Source of the DNA: Bacteroidota bacterium
GTDB taxonomy: Bacteria > Bacteroidota > Ignavibacteria > Ignavibacteriales > Ignavibacteriaceae
Direction of reading: 5' to 3'
Assembly: GCA_023475265.1 (NCBI GenBank)
Contig: JAMCWE010000263.1
Location: 1 to 59,237 of the forward strand
DNA: 59,237 nucleotides
Position 1 is the stretch's first letter; the number at the start of each line of letters is the position of its first letter. The notes under the pieces are model-generated. The model saw only the letters and a program-made list of their open reading frames with translations, was not told the origin of the DNA and ran no database searches. Below are positions 27,701 to 34,673 of the stretch, one piece after another. The position numbers and the translations under genes are program-made.

Positions 27701-28090
27701 ATTATCATTATTAACATCTAAAGCAAGAGCGCGTGTTCTGCCGCCGATGTTATATGGTCCGCGTTGCGTCCAATTATATGATTGTACAGATTGGGAATTC
27801 TTAGACCTGCCTTTCTTCATTAATAAATTTTCCTTTGTAGGAAGAGTCTTTGCGAATCTTAATTCTTTCTCTCGAATATTTGATGGTATCCTGCCGGTTG
27901 CAGGGTTTCTTAGCTGAAGCCATTCCAATTTTTGGCGTGCAAATGGATTGTCTCGAGTGCGGCTTTCTAAAGAATTTTCAACCGCCCTTCTATCATTAAT
28001 TTTTGATTGAGCTGACAGCTCACAATCGGATAGCATGACAATAAGAAGCAGCGATAAAACCGAAAGCGAAAAGAAAATGTTTTTATTCAT
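24755..28090 (-). CDS. T9SS-exported BNR/sortilin-like propeller protein (paralogue 1)
   Basis: About 1111 residues from the ATG at 28090, which follows AAAGGTGAATGAT; an in-frame GTG at 28099 would overlap the upstream stop. The signal peptide is at about 1-28. Propeller blades with Asp-boxes (STDDGASW, STDDGNSW, STNGGVTW, TTDAGNTW) run to about residue 820, followed by a carbohydrate-binding-like beta domain and the T9SS type A sorting domain (NYPNPFNPTTTIQYDLP, VYDILGREVAALVD, LASGIYLY). Its C-terminal domain is nearly identical to that of the paralogue at 20845-24165. Translation is probably coupled to the zinc-ribbon gene, one base upstream. Confidence 0.85.
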   Translation of the reverse strand: MNKNIFFSLSVLSLLLIVMLSDCELSAQSKINDRRAVENSLESRTRDNPFARQKLEWLQLRNPATGRIPSNIREKELRFAKTLPTKENLLMKKGRSKNSQSVQSYNWTQRGPYNIGGRTRALALDVNNDNTILAGGVNGGMWKSTDDGASWSEKTSPGDLQSVTCVAQDTRTGKTNTWYYGTGEFDPFLFLGAGTMNSASGGFGFDSTLTFLGDGIFKSTDDGNSWAVMPSTLTLAGNSTGPFSVVYNIVTNHANLNQDEVLAATMAGIMRSTNGGVTWDTTLPELFGIYSNIAVTSKGIFYAELSYGAFPLLGGIFRSTDGVNWTDITPNSFPINITKTAIGIAPSDENVVYFLSDTSSGGTDGHVLWKYTFLSGDGSGSNGNWEDCSPNLPSEGHEGLWFDSGWGYSLCISVKPDDENTVFLGEIGLFRSTNGFSSSLNTTAIGDTQGYAVRMYKTIHTDNHIIIFSKTNPNIMYVGNDGGVFKTIDDMDSPPEWTSLNNGYYTTQFYAVAIDHVTTDDIIIAGSQDNGTVFTNSNSATYQWKDISEGDGYICYIADNGSSYYTSEPQGFIERLLLDNDGNITSIGYIEPLYYSVPIAEPYTIDPNDNKVMYCAEVGYLWRNSDVTAIPMGNNGTTDINWTKLANSSTNSIISTIEISKSPANRVYYGTMDGKIFRLDDANSASSIPIDIYSNKGLPSGAYVYSIAVDQNDGDKAIACFSNYWIKSLFYTTDAGNTWTSISGNLEQNPDGSGDGPSTRWVKILPINGSNIYFVGTSTGVYSTTSLNGDKTVWALEGANSIGNAVVDAIDARSTDGLVVVATHGKGIFSTHINSGSVIDTSGILLSYDNNNPQTGAYETQPNNNWILANRLTAPNNAFKIDKLIYYVNGDDSTGTASFYPVVYSGSITFFGMPSNYPTFTGQLFTPVKGWNTIDISSSNITNPNTSGNDFFLGVKYDGKDEPLIGLDTVSNGRGWEYNPVNSSWTQLDNYKPPFPATLYIRAVVSEVTGIVEIDNKVPKNFSLAQNYPNPFNPTTTIQYDLPKSENVKLKVYDILGREVAALVDAYQAAGTYKVQWNGRNDRGESLASGIYLYTFEAGSFKSVKKMIYLK

Positions 28091-28091
28091 A

Positions 28092-28295
28092 TCATTCACC
28101 TTTTTTTATTTTATATTCATACCCGCATTTATGGCAGAACTTCCCGGTGGGATAAATTATCTGTTCGTTACAGTGCGGACATTTTTCTACCATCTTTTTG
28201 CCGCAAACCACACAATGAATTTGCTCTTCTTCTATATGACAAAAATTTCCGCATGACAAACAGAGCTTAAATTTGTCGACTGTCTTTTTGTCCAA
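28092..28295 (-). CDS. Small zinc-ribbon protein
   Basis: 67 residues with eight cysteines in four CxxC pairs (CLSCGNFC, CVVCGKKM, CPHCNEQI, CHKCGYEY), enough for two zinc ribbons. The sequence CPHCNEQIIYPTGKFCHKCGYEY is a classic zinc-ribbon signature. The middle pair also fits an IHCVVCGKK element. The stop lies one base before the start of the first giant BNR gene, and the start is about 45 bases downstream of the predicted sigma-54 transcription start. It could be an accessory or regulatory factor. No signal peptide is present, so it should be cytoplasmic. Confidence 0.7.
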   Translation of the reverse strand: MDKKTVDKFKLCLSCGNFCHIEEEQIHCVVCGKKMVEKCPHCNEQIIYPTGKFCHKCGYEYKIKKGE

Positions 28296-28352
28296 TGTTT
28301 TACCTTTGCAATTAGTTAATAGAATTTTTGCAGCACAACTTGTCTGTATAAA

Positions 28353-28368
28353 TGCAAATGATATTCCA
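28353..28368 (-). promoter_or_regulatory. Candidate sigma-54 promoter of the zinc-ribbon/BNR operon
   Basis: On the minus strand the sequence is TGGAATATCATTTGCA. It has GG and GC exactly 10 bases apart and the TTGCA -12 box of sigma-54 promoters. Transcription would start near 28341, about 46 bases before the zinc-ribbon start codon at 28295. An NtrC-type activator gene lies immediately upstream on the same strand (28920-30275). Confidence 0.6.
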
Positions 28369-28514
28369 CACGGGAAGGGTTTGATTTTGCTCTCTTTTAA
28401 GCGTTGAGCAGATTGTTGGGTAAAGCACTCTTTACATGAGGTAAATCTTTCTTTACATGAAAGGAAAGGTAAATGACTAAGAGATAAAAAGATTAAATCA
28501 TCAACGGATAGTGA

Positions 28515-28568
28515 CTACATGTTGCCCAACAGGGTCATCCACCCACCAATTTGGTCATTTCAACCTCC
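28515..28568 (-). other. Two overlapping mini-ORFs behind a very strong ribosome binding site
   Basis: On the minus strand TTAAGGAGGTTGAA precedes an ATG at 28558 that encodes MTKLVGG and a stop. Its last bases overlap a second ATG (28538) encoding MTLLGNM and a stop. Such a strong Shine-Dalgarno site is unusual in this AT-rich genome. The ATGACC start is shared with the repeat units next to it, so this may be a degenerate repeat unit and not a leader peptide. Confidence 0.35.
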
Positions 28569-28593
28569 TTAAGGGTTACCTGTACCTTATACT

Positions 28594-28805
28594 AAGTCCT
28601 CGTTACCACCTTTGAGGTCATCCGGAGAACATGATTAGTGCTCGATTGCACATTTTGTGTCCTTCGTATCACCCTTTTAAGCTCTCGCTACCACTCTTTA
28701 GGGTCATCCGGAGGACTTGATTAGTGCTCGATTGCACATTTTATGTCCTTCGTATCACCCTTTTAAGTTCTCGCTACCACTCTTTAGGGTCATCCGGAGG
28801 ACCTA
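28594..28805. repeat. 86-bp tandem repeat, two full copies and one partial
   Basis: Full units at 28634-28719 and 28720-28805 differ at only a few positions. A diverged partial unit covers 28594-28633. Each full unit contains the dyad GTGCTCGATTGCAC (28638-28651 and 28724-28737). Each also contains related sub-repeats that on the minus strand read CTAAAGAGTGGTAGCGAG and TTAAAAGGGTGATACGAAG. It lies about 300-400 bases upstream of the sigma-54 promoter at 28353-28368, between the NtrC-type gene and the operon it may control. Confidence 0.8.
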
Positions 28806-28919
28806 TAAGGTTATCTATGGAAAATATTATGAACCGCAAAAAGGAAAATAGGTGAATAGAAACAAAGGTTAAAAAGATAAGAGGTAACACAGAAAAATGA
28901 AAAAGATAGAGTCAAATGA

Positions 28920-30275
28920 TCAATCTTTAGTCATATTTAATTCTTTCAAAATATTGTGCAATGCTTGCCTGGAGATTCCTGCGATTTGGGCGGCATCAAT
29001 TATGGCGCCGTCAGTTCTTTTTAGCAAGTTAGAAAAATATTCCTTTTTGAATTTTTGCAAGGCGGCTTTATATGGTTGGTTGGTTTCAACAGCAGATGAA
29101 GTGTAATTTATTGATTGAGTTGGAAGTAAATCGATTTTAACCGGCTGGTAATCGTCAGCGCGAATAACGGCGTTGGTCATAAAATTTTTTAGTTCTCTTA
29201 CGTTCCCTTTCCAAAAGCAATTTCCCATTGCCGCAACGGCTTCATCCGGAAGAATTAGACCCTTCTTATTATATTTTACAGATAATGTCTGCAAAAAATA
29301 TTTCGCCAAATTTTTTATTTCATCTTTCCGCTCGCGTAACGGCGGAATATGAATGTTAATCACTTTAATTCTGTAATAAAAATCTTCTCTTAATTTTCCT
29401 TGCTCAACTAGTTCTTCAAGATTTTTATTTGAAGCTACGATAAGCCTGACATCGAGTTTAATATCCTTGCCGGTCTTTTGCCCCACTTTATTGATTTCCT
29501 TGTACTGCATAAACTTTAACAGCTTCAACTGAACCTTTTCATTTATTTCTGAAATCTCGGGAAGATAAATTGTACCGCCGTTTGCAGCTTCGAACTTACC
29601 TATCTTTGCTTCATCCGCGCCTGAGAAAGCGCCTTTCTCATGCCCGAATAATTCCGATTCAATTAAATTTTCGCTTAATGTATGCAGCGATACTGCTGAG
29701 AATAATTTATTCCTTCTTTTGCTTCTTAAATGAATTTCCCTTGCAGCAATATCTTTGCCTACCCCGGTTTCACCCGTTAACAGAATATGTACATCCTGGT
29801 TAGCAAATTTTTCTATATCGTATTCTACTTTTCGCATTGCTAAACCGGATATTATAAACTTGTCGCTGTCCTCATCTATTGCATCTTCCAGGGCATTCAG
29901 TTTAATGTTTAATTCTCTTTGCTTAAACGCGCGCAGAATTTTTTCAACAAGCACCTCCCTGTTAAAATCCTTCTGAATAAAATCGGATGCGCCAAGCTTC
30001 ATGGCTTTAACGGCAGTTTGAACATTACCATGGTCTGTAATTATTATTACAGGCATAAGCGGATCGACTTCAGTGTGAATTTTTTCAAGCACATCCAGTC
30101 CGTAAATATCCGGCAGCTTTAAGTCAAGCAGAACAAGATTTATATCTTCCTTCATAATTACGGCTAATCCTTTGCTGCCGGTTTCTGCCTTAAAAATTTG
30201 AAATTCATTCTTCAAGACAAACTCAACGTCATTCATAAATGAAACGCTGTCATCGATGATTAGTAGTTTTTGCAT
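28920..30275 (-). CDS. NtrC-family sigma-54-dependent response regulator with altered Walker B
   Basis: 451 residues. The receiver domain is at 1-120 (LLIIDDS, phosphorylatable Asp in LVLLDLKLPD, IIITDHG, IQKDF). The AAA+ domain is at about 145-375 with Walker A GETGVGKD, the sigma-54 contact loop as GAFSGA (GAFTGA is usual), and Walker B as TIYLPEISE, where the usual LDE is LPE. The sensor/arginine region reads YYRIKVINIHIPPLRERKDEI. The C-terminal Fis-type helix-turn-helix is DAAQIAGISRQALHNILKEL. It starts 12 bases after the histidine kinase stop, so the two are a two-component pair. Confidence 0.9.
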   Translation of the reverse strand: MQKLLIIDDSVSFMNDVEFVLKNEFQIFKAETGSKGLAVIMKEDINLVLLDLKLPDIYGLDVLEKIHTEVDPLMPVIIITDHGNVQTAVKAMKLGASDFIQKDFNREVLVEKILRAFKQRELNIKLNALEDAIDEDSDKFIISGLAMRKVEYDIEKFANQDVHILLTGETGVGKDIAAREIHLRSKRRNKLFSAVSLHTLSENLIESELFGHEKGAFSGADEAKIGKFEAANGGTIYLPEISEINEKVQLKLLKFMQYKEINKVGQKTGKDIKLDVRLIVASNKNLEELVEQGKLREDFYYRIKVINIHIPPLRERKDEIKNLAKYFLQTLSVKYNKKGLILPDEAVAAMGNCFWKGNVRELKNFMTNAVIRADDYQPVKIDLLPTQSINYTSSAVETNQPYKAALQKFKKEYFSNLLKRTDGAIIDAAQIAGISRQALHNILKELNMTKD

Positions 30276-30287
30276 TTAATATCCTTC

Positions 30288-33200
30288 TTAAATTGACTTC
30301 AACTTCATAATAAACAAAGCGCCGCCCATTTCACTATTTGCTGCCGTAATCTCTCCTTCATATTTATCAAGACATTTCTTGACTATGCTTAATCCAATTC
30401 CATGTCCATCTGCCTTAGTTGTAAAACCTTCGGAAAATATTTTCTCTAAGTTTTCAATCGGAATGCCTTTCCCGTTATCTTTGACTTTTATTATAACATC
30501 ATTATTCTCACAGCCGGCTTCAATTTTAATTATTCCGTTTTCTACTTTCTTATCATGCAATTCATCAATCGCATTTTGAATTATTATATTCATCGACTCG
30601 TTAAAATCGGAAGTTGATATAATCGCATTTAACTTTTCCTTTGCTTTGTAAAATTGAATTGTAATATCCGGGTTCTGTTCACGGAATTTCTTGATTGCAA
30701 GGTTGATTGCTTCCGCAGTATCGATAGAGAAATTAGATTGCACAATTTTTCGCAGCCCTGTTAATTCTTGTCTAATCTTTTTAATTGAAATGACAGCTTC
30801 TTCCTTAGCTTTAACTTTTTCCTTAGCAGACAAACCGTTAAGCAGCAGTTCACAGCTATTAGAAATTTGACTGCTGCACTGCAAAATTGAAACTCCATAA
30901 TTTGAGTACTTTAAGTTTTCTTCACCATTTGAATCCAACTGATTTAACAAGCTGTACATTCGATTAATTTCCGGTAGTACGGCGCTTTTATATTCTGCAA
31001 AAGCGGAACCGATTCTTTCCATGGCTTCTTTTTCATAATTGCTTTGAACTTCATTCTCCGGATTTAAATTTTCAATCAACAATGAAAGCCGGTGCAATAC
31101 TATCAGCATTCCTTCTCCGTGACCAAACCTTTTCAGTACTGTTAATAAATTTTCAGGAACATTATAGACTGCAATGCTCTTTGATTCCTTGTTCCTAATT
31201 AAAAGTAGAAATGAAATCGTAAAAATGCTTGATATCAGCAGGGGCAGTATTTCGTCGGTAAAAAGATTTGTTGAGTTGATTATAAAATACGATGGTCCGA
31301 AATAAAACGACATGCTTTCAACAGAAACAATTTTAACTGCATAAAAAACTAAAATAGATAACGACAATATTTTCCAGTTACTATAGACCCTAGTTGATAA
31401 TGCTTTGTTCAATTTTAACTTTCCCGCTGCCAAAGAAATAATAGTGAAAAAAATTGCAGCGAGTAAAATTAATTCAATACCTAAAACTATAAATCCGTTT
31501 CCATAGAAAAATCTCAACAAGTCTTTTTTAACTAAAAAGTAATTTCTTTTTGCACCGCTGTTTTCTGTAACTGTAATAAAAGTATTCGGTATTACTGAGA
31601 TTCTTTTAGTAATATGTGATGCAGGAAAATTAATAACAAGAGTCAATGAATCTTTCAAACTGCCTAACCCAAAATGCTGTATTTTAGAACTGGAGCTTGC
31701 ATATCCGTATCCTCCGCTTATCTCTCGATAACCTATAAGAGAATTCCCATGATACAATTTTAACTTTGCGCCCACTGCATCGCGGTTGCTTTCGTCGCCT
31801 TCAACCTTTACTGAAAGATAGTTATTGCTTCCGTTTAATCTGGTTGCATTTAATACGAAATATGTATAGCCGCCGTTTTGATTCATAACCAAATCTAAAA
31901 ATCCCTTGTTCCCCAAATCTGCCGTAGCTAAACCGGTATTATAAGATTCCTTAATGTTACCCGGCGGAATAACAGAATCGGTAATATCCTTATAGTGAAT
32001 CATGCCTGTACTGTCGGCCCCAAGGTTCTTGAAAAATTTTATTTTACCTAGACATGCAATTACAATGTCCTGCCAGCCGTCGTTATCAAAATCACCGAAT
32101 ACTGCACCGTAAGTATGAAAGTCTCCATTTAATCCGCATTCATTTGTTATATCCTTAAAAGTTCCATCACCGTTGCTTAAATATAATTTATCGCCTCCGG
32201 CTCTATTTCCCACGAACAAATCAAGATAGCCGTCGTTGTTTAGGTCTGCAAAGAAAATAGAATTCGTTTCTTTTAAGTCGCCGTCTCCTACATTGCTTTC
32301 TTTAGTATGATCAATAAACTCGCCTTTGCCGTTATTAAAAAATAATTTGTTCTCTTTCATCCAATTACCAACATAAAGATCCGGGTAACCGTCATTGTTA
32401 ACATCTCCGAAAACAGCGCTTATTGATCTGCCGCCGGATTTTAATCCGCAGCTATTTGTTTTATCATCCAGGGAAATTCCATGATCGTTTATAAAAAGCT
32501 TGTTGGTCTTAAAAAAGCTTGTACAGTATACATCTAAATAACCGTCGTTGTTAACATCTCCCAGAACTGCGCCTTCGCTCCGCCACATATTAACATTAAA
32601 ATTATATTCTTTAGTAACATCCTGGAAATAACCTTTCCCGTTATTCAAATAAAGTGAATTTGAAAAAGAAAGGTTGGTAAGTATTATGTCCTCTGCTCCG
32701 TCTTCGTTTATATCTCCGATTGCTACTCCTAAATCAAAATCATTGGTCAAATTATGCCGTTTAGATGAAGACGCTTTCCCTTCAATTCCTCTTTGTACGG
32801 CAAGATTGTCCGGGACGGTATTAGTTCGCTTAGGGAGAGAAATGAATAATTTGTTCTTATCGTAAACATCAACTATATAAATATCATTCATGCCGTTGTT
32901 ATCTAAATCCTCTATACCTACACCATAAGAAGAAGCAAGCTGCGCAAGTCGTTCTGTTGTAAAAACCGGATTATTATTTACACCGCTATAAATTTTTTTT
33001 TCTTTACTGAAATTTTTTGTAATTAAAAATAACCTTCCGGGATCGACCACTAATATTGAATCTTTGTTTATAACTCCAATATTAGTGGGATTTGTAACCG
33101 GAAGTCTTGCGATAACCTTCCATGATTCGTCTCTAAAATATTTCTTATTTATTTTCTGCTCAAGCAGAAGTCCGTTATTTACCAGACATACAAAATCACT

Positions 33201-34148
33201 ATCGCTTAGAAATTTAAAATCAACTATATCGTTAGTACCAATACTGTCCCCATTTTCTAATCGTATATAAGTCTTTATGATGAAAGTAGGTTTTTTTGAT
33301 TTGTGATTTTTCAAGTAATAAACTAAATTTTTATTAGTTTGAAATATGCCGAACGTAGTATCAACAAGCGCTAATCCTATTATCTTTTCTTCATCGGCTC
33401 TATTAAACTCCGAATTAGTGTTAAGGTTAAATAGTCCATTTAAATCATACTTATTATTTGGCAGCCTTTGTAATAAATTTACGCTCATCCCGCCGAACAC
33501 TAAAATATTTCCGTCGTTATATGTAGCTGCAATCCGCATTCTTTCATCTATATTGTAAGGGCGGAAAAGGTAATGATTGAATGTAATATTAAAATCACCA
33601 TCCGGCTTTGTAATTATATCTACAATTCCATATTCAAGAAAAGAAGTAATTAAGATTTGATTTCTGCTTAAAAACTTTACGCCTGTTATGGATTGCGAAA
33701 ACGGAATGACAAACTTATGCGAATTAACAATCTTTAAATCATTGCCTACTTTCTTAGTCTTCGATATAAATAATATATGCTTTAATTGGTAGTTGTTCCA
33801 TGTGGGGTGAACTGAATATGCAATATAGTTACCATTAAAATCCATATCCGTAAGATAAGAATCGTTAAAATCTACAATATCTTTTATTGAATGACCATCA
33901 TAATAGCCGATACCGTTCGGAGTTAATACGAACAATTCGTGATGCTTTGATTCTGTTGATATCCAGTATTTATTATTTGAGGTATGATTCAGTTCCTTAA
34001 TCATCCAGTTGGATTCTTCCTTTTGTAAATGCTTTTTAGAGGGTTGAATAATATTATTCCCCGAATTAAAGGAAGACTTATTACCGCAGTTAACTGAGAA
34101 AAGAAATAAAGCGAAAGCAAAAAAGTAAAATAGAGCGATCCGCAGCAT
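30288..34148 (-). CDS. Giant sensor histidine kinase with FG-GAP and ASPIC/UnbV extracytoplasmic domains
   Basis: About 1286 residues from the ATG at 34148, chosen because it opens a lipoprotein-like leader (FFAFALFLFSVNC). An upstream frame to 34340 only reads lacI remnant sequence. Residues 40-400 form a propeller-like region. About 400-760 hold six or seven FG-GAP/VCBS repeats with calcium-site motifs (DLDNNGMND, DVNNDGYLD, DLNNDGYLD). About 770-860 match ASPIC/UnbV (DAVGAKLKLY, REISGGYGYASS). Three or so membrane segments lie between 880 and 985. A HATPase follows at 1175-1286 with N box NIIIQNAIDELHD, G1 DNGKGIP and G2 GHGIGLSIVK. The phosphoacceptor His is not in a standard HE.R.P box; FGHGEGMLIVLHRL is the candidate. 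No close precedent is known to me. Confidence 0.85.
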   Translation of the reverse strand: MLRIALFYFFAFALFLFSVNCGNKSSFNSGNNIIQPSKKHLQKEESNWMIKELNHTSNNKYWISTESKHHELFVLTPNGIGYYDGHSIKDIVDFNDSYLTDMDFNGNYIAYSVHPTWNNYQLKHILFISKTKKVGNDLKIVNSHKFVIPFSQSITGVKFLSRNQILITSFLEYGIVDIITKPDGDFNITFNHYLFRPYNIDERMRIAATYNDGNILVFGGMSVNLLQRLPNNKYDLNGLFNLNTNSEFNRADEEKIIGLALVDTTFGIFQTNKNLVYYLKNHKSKKPTFIIKTYIRLENGDSIGTNDIVDFKFLSDSDFVCLVNNGLLLEQKINKKYFRDESWKVIARLPVTNPTNIGVINKDSILVVDPGRLFLITKNFSKEKKIYSGVNNNPVFTTERLAQLASSYGVGIEDLDNNGMNDIYIVDVYDKNKLFISLPKRTNTVPDNLAVQRGIEGKASSSKRHNLTNDFDLGVAIGDINEDGAEDIILTNLSFSNSLYLNNGKGYFQDVTKEYNFNVNMWRSEGAVLGDVNNDGYLDVYCTSFFKTNKLFINDHGISLDDKTNSCGLKSGGRSISAVFGDVNNDGYPDLYVGNWMKENKLFFNNGKGEFIDHTKESNVGDGDLKETNSIFFADLNNDGYLDLFVGNRAGGDKLYLSNGDGTFKDITNECGLNGDFHTYGAVFGDFDNDGWQDIVIACLGKIKFFKNLGADSTGMIHYKDITDSVIPPGNIKESYNTGLATADLGNKGFLDLVMNQNGGYTYFVLNATRLNGSNNYLSVKVEGDESNRDAVGAKLKLYHGNSLIGYREISGGYGYASSSSKIQHFGLGSLKDSLTLVINFPASHITKRISVIPNTFITVTENSGAKRNYFLVKKDLLRFFYGNGFIVLGIELILLAAIFFTIISLAAGKLKLNKALSTRVYSNWKILSLSILVFYAVKIVSVESMSFYFGPSYFIINSTNLFTDEILPLLISSIFTISFLLLIRNKESKSIAVYNVPENLLTVLKRFGHGEGMLIVLHRLSLLIENLNPENEVQSNYEKEAMERIGSAFAEYKSAVLPEINRMYSLLNQLDSNGEENLKYSNYGVSILQCSSQISNSCELLLNGLSAKEKVKAKEEAVISIKKIRQELTGLRKIVQSNFSIDTAEAINLAIKKFREQNPDITIQFYKAKEKLNAIISTSDFNESMNIIIQNAIDELHDKKVENGIIKIEAGCENNDVIIKVKDNGKGIPIENLEKIFSEGFTTKADGHGIGLSIVKKCLDKYEGEITAANSEMGGALFIMKLKSI

Positions 34149-34221
34149 CGTCTGATTGTTTGTTATAATTTTCTTAGCTACAATTTGATAAAAAAAATCT
34201 TCAAAAAAAAGAAAAGAGAAG

Positions 34222-34522
34222 AATATTTCTTTTGCTGTGTGAACTTGATACAAGCATAAAACAATTTTGTTTGTATGCCTCTTCATCAATGCCATGAATA
34301 ATGTCCATAAAAAATTTACCGACAAGATCAGGCAAAACAACTCCGATTGTGTCAGTTAATTGCCTGGAGAGGCTTCCAGCAATCGGATTAGGAATATAAT
34401 TGAGCTCTTTAGAAACTTTTAATACTTTATCTTTTGTCGGCTGCCTAACTAAGTCGCTGCTACTGAAGACTCTTGAAACAGTTGCAATTGAAATATTATG
34501 AGCGGTTGAATAAAATTATTTT
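34222..34522 (-). pseudogene. Truncated, diverged copy of the lacI regulator gene
   Basis: Bases 34222-34490 are a diverged copy of 19832-20100 and on the minus strand read SIATVSRVFSSSDLVRQPTKDKV... to SSSHSKRN, i.e. LacI from the recognition helix to about residue 105. The start codon and first 16 or so codons are missing: the copy jumps to sequence matching 20231-20264, a 130-bp internal deletion joined at a TGA shared by both edges. Its other end runs straight into the upstream flank of the giant kinase gene. Confidence 0.85.
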
Positions 34523-34673
34523 AAATATTTCCGGAGGCGGAATTACCGGATCAATAAATAAGCAATAATTTTATTCCATCTGATTATTGAAGATGTTAAT
34601 TTTTAGTTGTAACATTTTGTAGCTTTATATCGTCATTAGTAAAATCAAAAATTTATAAATGGAATTGGGGCTG

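Larger units (their letters stand above)
28296..28919. other. 624-bp regulatory spacer without a normal gene
   Basis: The interval between the NtrC-type activator stop and the zinc-ribbon gene contains the sigma-54 promoter, the mini-ORFs and the 86-bp repeats listed separately. On both strands I find no reading frame of credible length or composition. The remaining stretch, 28370-28500, is low-complexity, with a TTTACATGA motif repeated around 28431 and 28453. Confidence 0.6.

Noticed and set aside
28594-28805. CRISPR array
   Set aside because: The repeats are contiguous 86-bp units without unique spacers, and no cas genes are seen.
34149-34340. N-terminal 64 residues of the long kinase frame
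   Set aside because: This part translates the antisense-frame remnant of lacI; the lipoprotein-like leader at 34148 is the better start.
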